From Halalkalirubrum salinum (GTDB taxonomy: Archaea > Halobacteriota > Halobacteria > Halobacteriales > Haloferacaceae), in assembly GCF_005543295.1 (NCBI RefSeq), contig NZ_SRSG01000009.1, forward strand, positions 1 through 64,000: DNA of 64,000 nucleotides, read 5' to 3'. This document shows positions 34,854 to 43,528 of the stretch, in pieces. The notes under the pieces are model-generated. The model was not told where the DNA came from and ran no database searches. It saw only the letters and a program-made list of their open reading frames with translations. Numbering within the stretch: the stretch's first letter is position 1; every line of letters starts with the position of its first letter. A program made the translations under genes and the position numbers.

Positions 34854-35735
34854 TTATTTTTGTTGGAGTCCAAACGTTTCAAGGAGTGGTTTGTGCAATA
34901 CGACGAGGACGATGAGCGGCGGAATCAACGCGATGATCGCCCCCGACATGATGAGTCCCCACTCGATCTGGCCTGCTGCCGCCGTGCCTTCGAGGCTCTT
35001 GAGGCCGACCTGCAGCACCTGGTTCTCTTCGTTGTTGATCACCGCTAGCGGCCAGAGATACTGGTTCCACGCGTAGACGTACGTGATCACGCCCACACCA
35101 GCGATCATGCCCTTCGACATCGGAATCAACACGTAGATGAGGAATTTTATCCCACCGATATTGTCGAGTTTGGCCGCCTCGACCATCGACGCCGGGATCG
35201 CCATGAAGTGTTGTCGAAACAGGAACACAGCGGTCGCACTTGCGAGGTACGGCACCGTGATCGCCCACATAGTGTTGATCCAATCGAGGTTAACCATCAG
35301 CTCGAACAGCGGAACGATCCGGACCGGGACCGGCAACATGAGCGTGAACAACACGAACACGAAGACGGCATTCTTGTACGGGAAGTCGTAATAGACGAGC
35401 GCAAGCGCTGCGAGCAGCGACAACGCGATCTTGCCGACCACGATCGCGATCGCCATGATGAACGAGTTGATCATGAACGCAAAGAGGTTGTGCTCGAACA
35501 GTGCCCGCGTGTAGTTGTCGACTCCCTGTCCGCCCGGCGCGAGGTTCGTCACTTCGTATATCTGGCTGACCGACTGGGTAGACATGATCGCCGCGAGTAC
35601 GATCGGCAGCGACATGAGTGCGATCGAGGCAATCAGCCCGATGTGCATCCAGAGGTTATCGGGGAGCGCGTCACTGAAAGAGCCACTCGCGTATTGGTCG
35701 ACCGCGTCGCGTTCGGTTGCGTCGTGTTTAGCCAT
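34854..35735 (-). CDS. ugpE: ABC transporter permease, UgpE/MalG type
   Basis: A 293-residue inner-membrane permease with six hydrophobic segments. The ATPase-contact EAA loop reads EAAKLDNIGGIKFLIYVLIP. The soluble N-terminus has about 25 residues. It partners the adjacent UgpA-like permease (6-base gap) and the ATPase downstream. Confidence 0.88.
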   Translation of the reverse strand: MAKHDATERDAVDQYASGSFSDALPDNLWMHIGLIASIALMSLPIVLAAIMSTQSVSQIYEVTNLAPGGQGVDNYTRALFEHNLFAFMINSFIMAIAIVVGKIALSLLAALALVYYDFPYKNAVFVFVLFTLMLPVPVRIVPLFELMVNLDWINTMWAITVPYLASATAVFLFRQHFMAIPASMVEAAKLDNIGGIKFLIYVLIPMSKGMIAGVGVITYVYAWNQYLWPLAVINNEENQVLQVGLKSLEGTAAAGQIEWGLIMSGAIIALIPPLIVLVVLHKPLLETFGLQQK

Positions 35736-35741
35736 CTGTAA

Positions 35742-36647
35742 TCACCCGTAGTGTGCGTAGCGGTCAGTGACCCGAAGCTGGATGTACATGAGAACACCAA
35801 CAACGAGGAACAACACCAGCGACTGTGCGGCCGCGTATCCGAGGTTGAAGTTCTCGAAGGCGTCGATGAACAGCTTGTAGATGAGGATGTTTGTCGCGCC
35901 GCCAGGGCCGCCGGACGTCATGAGGTCGATGATCGGGAACGTCGCGAAGAACGCGTAGATCGTGTTGATGACGACCAAAAAGACGAGCGTCGGCGACATC
36001 AGTGGAACGTAAATCTTGAACAGCCGGTTAGTACGGCTGATCCCGTCGAGCTGTGCGGCTTCATCAATTGTGTTGGGAATGTTGTTCATTGCGGCAACCA
36101 TGAAAATGATGTTATAACCGAGCTGTTTCCAGATCGCGGTAATAGAGACAACGGTAAACGCCAATGGCCCGCTCGTCCGCCAGTCAAGCCCGAGATCCAA
36201 CCCAAAGACCGCGCCGAGTGATCTGATCCAGTAGGTCAGGATGCCGAGATCCGGTTGCAAGAGGAACAACAAGACGAGTCCGGCGACCGCTGGCGGCAAC
36301 GCATACGGCCAGATCGCGGTGATGAGATAAATCGAAGTAAACCGATCGACCTCATAGAGCATAAATGAAATAAACAGCGAGAGCAACATCGATCCGGCGA
36401 CAACGACGAAGCCGAACCCAAATGTGACCAGGAGGCTGTTTTGGTAGCTCCCAGAGGTGAAAAGTCGGATGTAGTTGTACGTCCCGGCGAACCGCTCGCT
36501 GGTGAGCGACGTCTGAAAGAAGCTCAACCGGAACGTATCGATTGCCGGCCAGTACAGGAATACGACGATAACGAGAAGCGTCGGCAACAAGAGTAATACG
36601 GCTTCCTTGTTGTTCGTAAACACCTCCCGTGCTGATTGTTCGCTCAT
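35742..36647 (-). CDS. ugpA: ABC transporter permease, UgpA/MalF type
   Basis: A 301-residue permease with six hydrophobic segments and the EAA loop DEAAQLDGISRTNRLFKIYV. It starts MSEQSAREVFTNNKEAV; an open frame 15 codons upstream is less protein-like. It lies 141 bases after the binding-protein gene and directly before the second permease, giving the order binding protein, permease, permease, ATPase, phosphodiesterase. Confidence 0.88.
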   Translation of the reverse strand: MSEQSAREVFTNNKEAVLLLLPTLLVIVVFLYWPAIDTFRLSFFQTSLTSERFAGTYNYIRLFTSGSYQNSLLVTFGFGFVVVAGSMLLSLFISFMLYEVDRFTSIYLITAIWPYALPPAVAGLVLLFLLQPDLGILTYWIRSLGAVFGLDLGLDWRTSGPLAFTVVSITAIWKQLGYNIIFMVAAMNNIPNTIDEAAQLDGISRTNRLFKIYVPLMSPTLVFLVVINTIYAFFATFPIIDLMTSGGPGGATNILIYKLFIDAFENFNLGYAAAQSLVLFLVVGVLMYIQLRVTDRYAHYG

Positions 36648-36788
36648 TTGTGTTGTGTATCTTGCGTGGGTATCTTCAATGTATCCTTCCACCGCAGTGA
36701 ATGCGTCTCGGTCTCCGAAAGGAGTTCAACGCGATCACAAGTGGCCGTAGTCGATCGAGATGAGACAGGCAATCGATACGCGGAGACG

Positions 36789-38153
36789 CTATTCGCTCTG
36801 GCGCTCGTTGTAGTCTTCGAGCGCCTCGTCGATCTCGTCTTTCGCGTCTGCGAGCACCTCATCAACCGAGTCACCATCAGCGATCGCAACGTAGCTCTCG
36901 GCGACTGTCGTACGGAGGTCGAGGAACGGACCCACGACCGCGCCACGGGTCGCCGACGTATCCTGATCGGCCTCGAGCTGATCGAGTGCGACACGGAAGG
37001 CGGGGTTTTCGTCGTAGAAGCCCTCCTCGGTGAGGTTCTCGATCGATTCCTCGCGGACCGGGAAGTAGCCGGTGTTTTGATGCCAACGAGACTGTTGTTC
37101 GGGTTCAGTGAGCCAAAGCAGGAACTCGATCGCCGCCTCCTCCTCAGCTTGCCCCTGCTCGTCGGGGACCCACAGCGATCCGCCGCCGATAGTCACGCCG
37201 GCCTGCTCGCCGCCGGGGACCGGCAGCCGTGCCGCGGAGGCCTCGAAGTCGTTGTCGGCCGCACCCTGCAGCATCGGGTTGATACTCGAGGTCGAGTACA
37301 GGACGATCGGTGCTTCCTGGGTGAAAAAGCCCTGCTGAGCCTCACCCCACGCCTCGATTCCCGTCGAGAGCACGGCGTCTTTATCCATGAGTTCCTGAAT
37401 GAACTCGAAGATAGTCGTCCCAGCCTCTTCGTTGATGAACGTCTCGGTCGGATCGCCATCACGGCCATTATCATTGTTGACCAACAGCGAGTCTTGACCA
37501 GCGAACCACTGTTCGACGAACCACGAGTGATTCGGCCACGTGATGCCGTATTCGTAGCCGGCGTCCATCAGCTGATCGGAGTAGTCGAGAACGTCCTGGA
37601 AGCTCCGCGGCGGTGAGTCGGGATCGATCCCAGCCTCGGAGAACGCGTCGCGGTTGTACATCATGATCGCGTTCGAGGAGTTGAACGGCATTGAGTTCAG
37701 CGCGCCGTCGATGCGGTAATAATCGAGCACCGGGACGAGGAACGAGTCCCAATCGATTCGGTCTTCGGGAATCGCCTCTTCGATCGGCACGAAGGCCCCG
37801 CTGTCGAGCGCGGTCTTCGTCCCGACCTCGAAGATTTGTGAAATTCCTGGTGGCTCGCCGGACCGAACCGCGTTGATCGTCTGGTTCATGGTCTCGCGGT
37901 ATGAGCCCTGTTCGACCGCTTCCACGGTGATCGTATCTGACTGATCACTGAAATCCTCCGCGAGTGAGGAAACCTCCTCGCCGAGATCGCCGCTGAGGCC
38001 GTGCCACAGTTCGATTTCGACGCTGTCGACCTCGTCAAGGCCTTCCTCATCATCACCACCGAGGCAGCCGGCCGTTGCAAGCGCTCCAATCGCCGCTGTC
38101 GTTGCCCCCGTTCGTCGTACGAACGATCGACGTGTCTGTCTGTATGACGACAT
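36789..38153 (-). CDS. ugpB: Extracellular substrate-binding lipoprotein, UgpB type
   Basis: A 454-residue binding protein. The N-terminus is a twin-arginine lipoprotein signal (RRSFVRR, then a hydrophobic stretch and lipobox TAGC with Cys30). The mature part starts with an acidic linker and has the family-1 binding-protein pattern (VEIELWHGLSGDLGEEVSSL, FVPIEEAIPEDRIDW, NAIMMYNRDAFSEAGIDP). It captures the substrate outside the membrane and is the first gene of the importer operon. The spacer upstream is divergent to the dehydrogenase operon. Confidence 0.9.
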   Translation of the reverse strand: MSSYRQTRRSFVRRTGATTAAIGALATAGCLGGDDEEGLDEVDSVEIELWHGLSGDLGEEVSSLAEDFSDQSDTITVEAVEQGSYRETMNQTINAVRSGEPPGISQIFEVGTKTALDSGAFVPIEEAIPEDRIDWDSFLVPVLDYYRIDGALNSMPFNSSNAIMMYNRDAFSEAGIDPDSPPRSFQDVLDYSDQLMDAGYEYGITWPNHSWFVEQWFAGQDSLLVNNDNGRDGDPTETFINEEAGTTIFEFIQELMDKDAVLSTGIEAWGEAQQGFFTQEAPIVLYSTSSINPMLQGAADNDFEASAARLPVPGGEQAGVTIGGGSLWVPDEQGQAEEEAAIEFLLWLTEPEQQSRWHQNTGYFPVREESIENLTEEGFYDENPAFRVALDQLEADQDTSATRGAVVGPFLDLRTTVAESYVAIADGDSVDEVLADAKDEIDEALEDYNERQSE

Positions 38154-38262
38154 CGTGGCCGTATGTGGCTATCGGTGGGCAATAAATATTATGATAATAT
38201 TATTATATAATCTATGTGTGCGAACGTGGTCCACAGATGCGTATAGAGGTAGACGAAAATTT

Positions 38263-38394
38263 ATGAGAGTTGCCACCAACGGTCAACGTGTAATGACCCC
38301 AGCAGCCGCACGGGGCGGGAGCACCGCCCGTGGGAATCCGACAGCGACAGCACTGCCAAATCGATCGATCGGCCACGGCGGTGAGCAACAATGA
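38263..38394 (+). CDS. Possible small leader ORF before the iron alcohol dehydrogenase
   Basis: A 43-codon frame starting MRVATNGQRVMTPAAARGG whose TGA overlaps the ATG of the alcohol dehydrogenase gene (ATGA). The peptide is Gly/Ala/Thr/Arg-rich and otherwise featureless. The overlap suggests translational coupling or a leader peptide, but the codon content is also what a GC-rich 5' leader would give by chance. I do not recognise it. Confidence 0.3.
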   Translation: MRVATNGQRVMTPAAARGGSTARGNPTATALPNRSIGHGGEQQ

Positions 38395-39605
38395 GTCTCG
38401 GTTCGTACACGCTCGCGTTCCCGATCCAAGTCGAATTCGGCTCGGGGACGATCGATCGACTCGAAGGAATCGTTAACTCACAGGAGTGGGAGTCGCTGCT
38501 CGTCGTGACAGACCCTGGTATCATCGACGCAGGGATTCTCGATCCAGTAACTGCGGCGCTTTCAGCGACCGAGGTCGAGTACAACGTGTACGACGGCGTC
38601 CGACCAAATCCAACAGTATCGATGGTCGAAGAAGCGACAGACGCTATCACGGACGCCGACGCGGATGCGATCGTCGCCGTCGGTGGCGGGAGTTCGATCG
38701 ACACGGCCAAGTGTGCGGCGTTGATGACAACAAACCCCGGCTCGATTGTCGACTACGAGGTCACGTCTGCAGCGGAGGTCGCCGAGGGTCCGATCGAGAC
38801 CGCGCCGCTGCCGCTCGTGACGGTCCCGACGACCGCCGGAACCGGCAGTGAGGTCGATTACTGGGCGGTGATCACTGATGAGGAACGAGAGTTCAAGATG
38901 GCGATCGGCCAATCGCCGCTGTACCCCGGCGGACCGTACCTCGGCGCGGAGGCCTCAATCGTCGATCCCGAACTCACGCGATCGCTGCCGCCGGGACAGA
39001 CTGCTGCAACCGGTTTTGACGCCTTCTCGCACGCACTCGAAAACCACGTCTCCTCGGCGTGTCCGCCGTTCGTCAAGCCGCTGTCGAGTCACGTGATGGA
39101 AACCGTCCCGGCGTACCTCGAACGCGCGTACACAGACGGCAAATCGGACATGGAGGCCCGCGAGCAGATGCTCTACGCCTCCCACCTTGCAGGGATCTGT
39201 GAGAACTTCGCGGGCTTCGGCGCGATTCACTCGCTCGCGGAGGTCACCGGCGGGATGTACCCAGAGATTCCCCACGGCGAAGCGATCGCCGCGTACACCC
39301 CAGCGGTGATGCGGTACAACCTCGAGGCGGTGCCCGAGCGATACGCGGAGGTCGCCGAGGCGATGGGCGTCGACACCACGGAGCTGTCAACCGCTGAGGC
39401 CGCAGCCGAATCCGTGAGCGCCGTCGAGGAACTCATCGCCGCGGTTGACCTCCCAGAAAGCCTTGCAGCACTCGGCGTCGATCGCGACGACCTCCCAGAG
39501 ATCGCCGAAAAATCGCTCGATACGATCGAGATCCACGACAACCCGCGGGACGCCGATGCTGACGACCTGCTGGGGATCGCCAGGGACGCCTACGAGGGCC
39601 GATGA
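38391..39605 (+). CDS. Iron-containing (type III) alcohol dehydrogenase
   Basis: A 404-residue NAD(P)-dependent dehydrogenase. The dinucleotide motif GGGSSIDTAK (about 98-107) and the four metal ligands Asp210, His214 (GFDAFSHALENH), His280 and His295 (GAIHSLAEVTGGMYPEIPHGEA) are intact. The gene is coupled to an aldehyde dehydrogenase through an ATGA overlap. This pair mirrors Bacillus GbsB/GbsA, which oxidise choline to betaine aldehyde and then betaine. Next to a glycerophosphodiester importer, choline is a reasonable candidate substrate, with glycerol or ethanolamine as alternatives. Confidence 0.87.
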   Translation: MSLGSYTLAFPIQVEFGSGTIDRLEGIVNSQEWESLLVVTDPGIIDAGILDPVTAALSATEVEYNVYDGVRPNPTVSMVEEATDAITDADADAIVAVGGGSSIDTAKCAALMTTNPGSIVDYEVTSAAEVAEGPIETAPLPLVTVPTTAGTGSEVDYWAVITDEEREFKMAIGQSPLYPGGPYLGAEASIVDPELTRSLPPGQTAATGFDAFSHALENHVSSACPPFVKPLSSHVMETVPAYLERAYTDGKSDMEAREQMLYASHLAGICENFAGFGAIHSLAEVTGGMYPEIPHGEAIAAYTPAVMRYNLEAVPERYAEVAEAMGVDTTELSTAEAAAESVSAVEELIAAVDLPESLAALGVDRDDLPEIAEKSLDTIEIHDNPRDADADDLLGIARDAYEGR

Positions 39606-41107
39606 CCGACGAGGAACCGCTCAGCCACGCCGACACGATCGCCGAGGTAACGGGCGGACTATCGTTCGGCCCGTGGATCGACGGAGGCTCCGCGGAGACA
39701 GCCGAGACGTTCGAGACGATCGATCCAGCAACCCACGAACCGATCGTGTCGGTCGGTCGCGGCGACGCAAGCCACGTCGATCGGGCAGTGTCCGCAGCGT
39801 GGGACGCATCCGATCGCGAGTGGGCCGAAACGACGTACGCCGATCGGGCGCGGCGACTTGGCGAGTGGATCGAGACACTTCGAGACCACGCGGAGGAGCT
39901 GACGCGGCTGGAGTGTCTCGACACCGGCAAGCCGATTGCGGACACGCGCACGGAGGTCGAAGGCGCGATCGATACGCTCGAATATTACGCGTCGATCGCC
40001 CGCGGAGAGCGCGGGGCGCAGATTCCCGCAGCCGAGGACACGCACATCTACACCCGGCGAGAGCCCTACGGTGTCGTCGGCCAGATCGTCCCGTGGAACT
40101 TTCCGATCTGGTCGGCAGCCTGGAAGCTCGGGCCGGCACTCGCGGCGGGCAACGCGGCAGTGCTCAAGCCCGCGACGGACGCGCCGCTTTCGATCATTCG
40201 GATGGTGCAGCTCTCCGCAGACATCCTCCCTGCGGGAGTTTGTAACGTCGTGCCCGGCTCCGGATCGACCGTCGGGTCGGCGTTGAGCGATCACACAGAC
40301 ATTAGGAAGGTCTCGTTTACCGGAAGCGCCGAGGTTGGCGAGCAGGTGATGCGCGCGGCCGCACCGCAGATCGTTCCCGTAACCTTAGAGTTGGGTGGCA
40401 AGTCGCCGTTCGTCGTGTTTCCGGACGCTGACCTCAAGACCGCGGTGGACGCGGCCTCCAGCGGAATCTTCTACGGCACCGGGCAGATCTGTGATGCACT
40501 TTCGCGGGCGATCGTCCACGAGGACGTCGCAGATGAGTTCCTCGAGAGGTTGTGCGAGGCAGCTGGAGGGTACGCACCGGGCGATCCACTCGAAGAATCG
40601 ACGACGCTCGGGCCGCTGACAACCCGATCGGGCTACGACGATGTCCGCGAATACATGCAACTGGGGCGTGAGGAAGGCGCAACGGTGGCCACGGGCGGTG
40701 GGACACCCGACAACGCTAAGCTGCGCGATGGGTGGTACGTCGAGCCAACGGTGTTCACCGAAGTTGACTCGTCAATGACGATCGCCAGCGAGGAGATCTT
40801 CGGCCCCGTGTTGACCGCCCAGACGTTCGAAACATACGAGGAGGCGATCGAGATGGCCAACGATACCGACTACGGACTCGCAGCAGGGATCGCGACAGAA
40901 CGAACGTCGATTGCACACCGCGCGGCCGCGGATCTCCAGGCCGGGATCGTCTACGTCAACGCCTACGGTCCGATCCTGCCAGAGGCACCCTACGGAGGAT
41001 TCAAACAGTCTGGGATCGGCCGGGAACTGGGAACGGAAGTCCTCGATCACTATCAGCAGACGAAGACCGTGTGTGTCACCCTTTCGGAGCCCACGATCGA
41101 CGGGTAA
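39602..41107 (+). CDS. Aldehyde dehydrogenase (betaine-aldehyde type)
   Basis: A 501-residue NAD(P)-dependent aldehyde dehydrogenase. It has the PWNFP motif (164-168), Lys189, the catalytic Glu263 in LELGGKSPF and the catalytic Cys297 in GTGQICDALSR. The overall pattern is closest to betaine-aldehyde dehydrogenases, but substrate specificity cannot be fixed by reading. It overlaps the upstream alcohol dehydrogenase by 4 bases and is convergent with an IclR regulator. Product in the proposed pathway: glycine betaine, an osmoprotectant in haloarchaea. Confidence 0.9.
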   Translation: MTDEEPLSHADTIAEVTGGLSFGPWIDGGSAETAETFETIDPATHEPIVSVGRGDASHVDRAVSAAWDASDREWAETTYADRARRLGEWIETLRDHAEELTRLECLDTGKPIADTRTEVEGAIDTLEYYASIARGERGAQIPAAEDTHIYTRREPYGVVGQIVPWNFPIWSAAWKLGPALAAGNAAVLKPATDAPLSIIRMVQLSADILPAGVCNVVPGSGSTVGSALSDHTDIRKVSFTGSAEVGEQVMRAAAPQIVPVTLELGGKSPFVVFPDADLKTAVDAASSGIFYGTGQICDALSRAIVHEDVADEFLERLCEAAGGYAPGDPLEESTTLGPLTTRSGYDDVREYMQLGREEGATVATGGGTPDNAKLRDGWYVEPTVFTEVDSSMTIASEEIFGPVLTAQTFETYEEAIEMANDTDYGLAAGIATERTSIAHRAAADLQAGIVYVNAYGPILPEAPYGGFKQSGIGRELGTEVLDHYQQTKTVCVTLSEPTIDG

Positions 41108-41127
41108 GGCGCACGACAACAGCGGTG

Positions 41128-41928
41128 TTACGCTGTCGGCCACAGGCCTTCAATATCTGATTCGAACGTTTCAATCGCTGCAGCCAACGTTGTAGAGATC
41201 TCCTCTTCGATCGTCGCGTCATCCAGACGGTAGGCCGGCCCGGACACGCTGAATCCGCCGATCGGTGACCTGAGTGGATCGGTGACCGCCATCCCAACGC
41301 TTCGGAGCCCGTCGGTAAACTCCTCGTCATCGATCGCGTAGCCACGCTCGCGGACAACTGCGAGTTCTTCGGAGAGCCGATCGCGATCGGTGATCGTGTT
41401 CTCGGTGTTCGCTGGCAGCCCCCACCGATCAACGATCGCTGAGACACGCCCCTCTGGGAGTGCCGCCAGGATCGCCTTTCCGGCCGCCGTCGAGTGCATG
41501 TGGTAGTACGTCCCGACCCGGGCTCTGGCGGTCGGGGCCGATCGAGCGTCGATCTGACCGTAGCGATTCTGTTCGTGGTAAGATTCACTGACAGTGACAA
41601 TGCGGCCGTGTTCTTCGACGACGAAGTCGACCTCCTCGCGTGTTTCAGTTGTGAGAACGTCGACCGTCTCCGCGGCTCGGCGGTGCTCCGGGCGTCGCTG
41701 TCTGGCGTATTCACCAAGGGAGAGCAGTTTGAGCCCGACGTGGTAGGTGGTACCCTCTTTGATGAGATAGCCGGCTTCATAGAGCGTGACGAGATGTTTG
41801 TGTGCCGTGCTTGTCGCGAGGTCCAACGCGTCGGCGATCTCCGTGACGCCAGCACCGTCGAGCTGTTGAATCGTCTCTAACACGTCGATCGACGTTTCGG
41901 TTGTCGAGAGGGTCGTTCGGGGGGCCAT
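41128..41928 (-). CDS. IclR-family regulator of the dehydrogenase locus
   Basis: A 266-residue regulator with an N-terminal winged helix (ETIQQLDGAGVTEIADALDL, then STAHKHLVTLYEAGYLIKEG) and a C-terminal IclR effector domain (about 80-255) including MHSTAAGKAILAALPEG and GGFSVSGPAYRLDD. It lies convergent with the aldehyde dehydrogenase gene and upstream of the exported phosphodiesterase, so it probably controls the locus. A TATA box (TTTTTAAATTTT) about 25 bases before its ATG supports a leaderless transcript. Confidence 0.9.
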   Translation of the reverse strand: MAPRTTLSTTETSIDVLETIQQLDGAGVTEIADALDLATSTAHKHLVTLYEAGYLIKEGTTYHVGLKLLSLGEYARQRRPEHRRAAETVDVLTTETREEVDFVVEEHGRIVTVSESYHEQNRYGQIDARSAPTARARVGTYYHMHSTAAGKAILAALPEGRVSAIVDRWGLPANTENTITDRDRLSEELAVVRERGYAIDDEEFTDGLRSVGMAVTDPLRSPIGGFSVSGPAYRLDDATIEEEISTTLAAAIETFESDIEGLWPTA

Positions 41929-42304
41929 ATGACTACCATACCGAGTTAAAATTTAAAAATGTACGCATAAGGGAAGACTCGAATTCGAATAAAGATTCTA
42001 ACGATCGTGTCGGAAAGCCGGATACGCGATCGATCAGTGATGAATATCACGACAAATCTGGATAGTAATACGAGGAGGATCGAATTTTATCACGGATATA
42101 CAGAACAAAGTGAGAGATATTCGTGATATTTGAGGTAGATTTCAATCTAGCCGAGAGTATAGTAATTGTGATACAAAGTGTGATTCTGGCAGCGACTAGA
42201 TAGAAATATATATTCTATATATCCATGTATGCGGGAAAACCTCGACAAACTGCTTCGGCATCAAATCCCCGATCGCTTTTCACGGCGGCCCTAGATGTAG
42301 CGGT
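41929..42304. other. AT-rich control region before the exported phosphodiesterase
   Basis: The spacer contains the palindrome TCGAATTCGA near 41977, an inverted repeat AATATCACGA (42043-42052) and TCGTGATATT (42121-42130), and TATA-like runs close to 42210-42225. No open frame is convincing. The inverted sequences are candidate operators for the IclR regulator. Confidence 0.45.
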
Positions 42305-43126
42305 ATGAACACGGACGGTCCAACCAGGCGGACACTGTTGGCGGCGATGGGCTCTTCGATCGCCGTGACTGCAGCAGGATGTGTGGATTCAGCTGGCGGA
42401 GAGGACTGTCCAGATCCCGACATCCCACCGCGAACCGAGTGGCAGCTAGGCTCGGATCGCGACGGACGAGAGGTCATCGCTCACCGCGGCTGTGCAGCCC
42501 AGTTTCCCGAAAACACGCTGTACGCCTTCGAGCGCGTCTCGCCGTACGTTGACGGGATCGAATTGGACGTCCGACGAGCCGAGTCTGGCGAAATTGTTGT
42601 GTTTCACGACGAGACACTCGATCGGCTGACGGCGTGTTCTGGAGAAGTCGCTCAAAGAGACTACGAAGCGCTTGCCTCCTGTGACGTCGGCTGTACCGAC
42701 GACGGCGTGCCGCGGCTCGGAGACGCCTTCGAGGTAATTCCGCCGGACGTGCAGGTGAACGTCGAACTGAAAACTGCCGGGATTGCCGACGAAGTAACGT
42801 CGATCGCGGCAGCGGTTGAACACGAAATACTCGTCTCGTCGTTTTTACCCGAGGCGTTACAGGAGATTCGGGACAGCGATTCCTCGGTGCCGATCGCACT
42901 CGTAACCGATCAGCGACTCCGCGAAAGCCTCGCGGTCGCCCGCGATCTGGGGTGTTCAGCACTCCATCCTCGATACGATCTCTCAGAGCTCTCGGCGACG
43001 GTAGAGGAGGCACATGCGGACGGGATACGGATTAACGTCTGGACGATCGACGACGAATCCGGCGTTGAGGTGGCGGTTGAGGCTGGTGTCGATGGGATGT
43101 TCGTCGATCGACTGGACATTCTCTAA
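42305..43126 (+). CDS. Exported glycerophosphodiester phosphodiesterase lipoprotein
   Basis: A 273-residue GDPD enzyme with a twin-arginine lipoprotein signal (RR at 8-9 followed by TLLAAMGSS; lipobox AAGC with Cys26). The catalytic motifs are intact: VIAHRGCAAQFPENTLYAFE, IELDVRRAESGEIVVFHDE and NVELKTAG. It should act on the outer face of the cell, releasing glycerol 3-phosphate and the alcohol from extracellular glycerophosphodiesters. It is a distinct protein from the cytosolic enzyme 9 kb away. Confidence 0.9.
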   Translation: MNTDGPTRRTLLAAMGSSIAVTAAGCVDSAGGEDCPDPDIPPRTEWQLGSDRDGREVIAHRGCAAQFPENTLYAFERVSPYVDGIELDVRRAESGEIVVFHDETLDRLTACSGEVAQRDYEALASCDVGCTDDGVPRLGDAFEVIPPDVQVNVELKTAGIADEVTSIAAAVEHEILVSSFLPEALQEIRDSDSSVPIALVTDQRLRESLAVARDLGCSALHPRYDLSELSATVEEAHADGIRINVWTIDDESGVEVAVEAGVDGMFVDRLDIL

Positions 43127-43528
43127 CCACACGCGGTCGCAGGCACGGCGATCGCGGGCCGTTCACCGTTGCAGACCACATCGCTGGCTGCGATACATCT
43201 CCCAGGGCCCACCGTCGCCCGCTGCGAGCCCCGTTCATCGGTTAAAAATTACATGTGTATGCGTGTAATTATAGATGCAACAAAATATCGGATGTCGCTG
43301 CACCACATCTAGACTAATTCATTCTCGAAATGTGAATACGACGCCGAAGATAGCAACGGGACACACCAGGTGTACAACTCGATCTGTCAGTGGATCGTCG
43401 TACCGTTCGCAACGCTTAGTAGCAAATAACATGTTATTCAGTTCGAGAACGTCTGAGCCGACAGTCCCGGACAGCAGTGTGGAAACATCGTAGCGTTCGC
43501 ATAATGTGAACATTACGACGGATATGAA
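43127..43528. other. Spacer with palindromes, downstream of the second IclR gene
   Basis: About 400 bases between convergent genes. It holds the perfect palindromes AATAACATGTTATT (43425-43438) and TAATGTGAACATTA (43502-43515), plus a related ATGTGAATAC near 43328. A 64-codon minus-strand frame covers part of it, with a hydrophobic end, but it has no recognisable similarity. No gene is called. Confidence 0.45.
43499..43515. promoter_or_regulatory. Operator-like palindrome (site 1)
   Basis: GCATAATGTGAACATTAC contains the perfect inverted repeat TAATGT-GA-ACATTA. The same 14-mer GCATAATGTGAACA recurs at 44325-44338. Site 1 lies just past the stop codon of the IclR gene and site 2 just before its start. 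Confidence 0.5.

Noticed and set aside
43319-43513. A 64-residue protein after the second IclR gene
   Set aside because: No similarity that I can recognise; it covers two palindromes and lacks a promoter-like sequence at the right distance.
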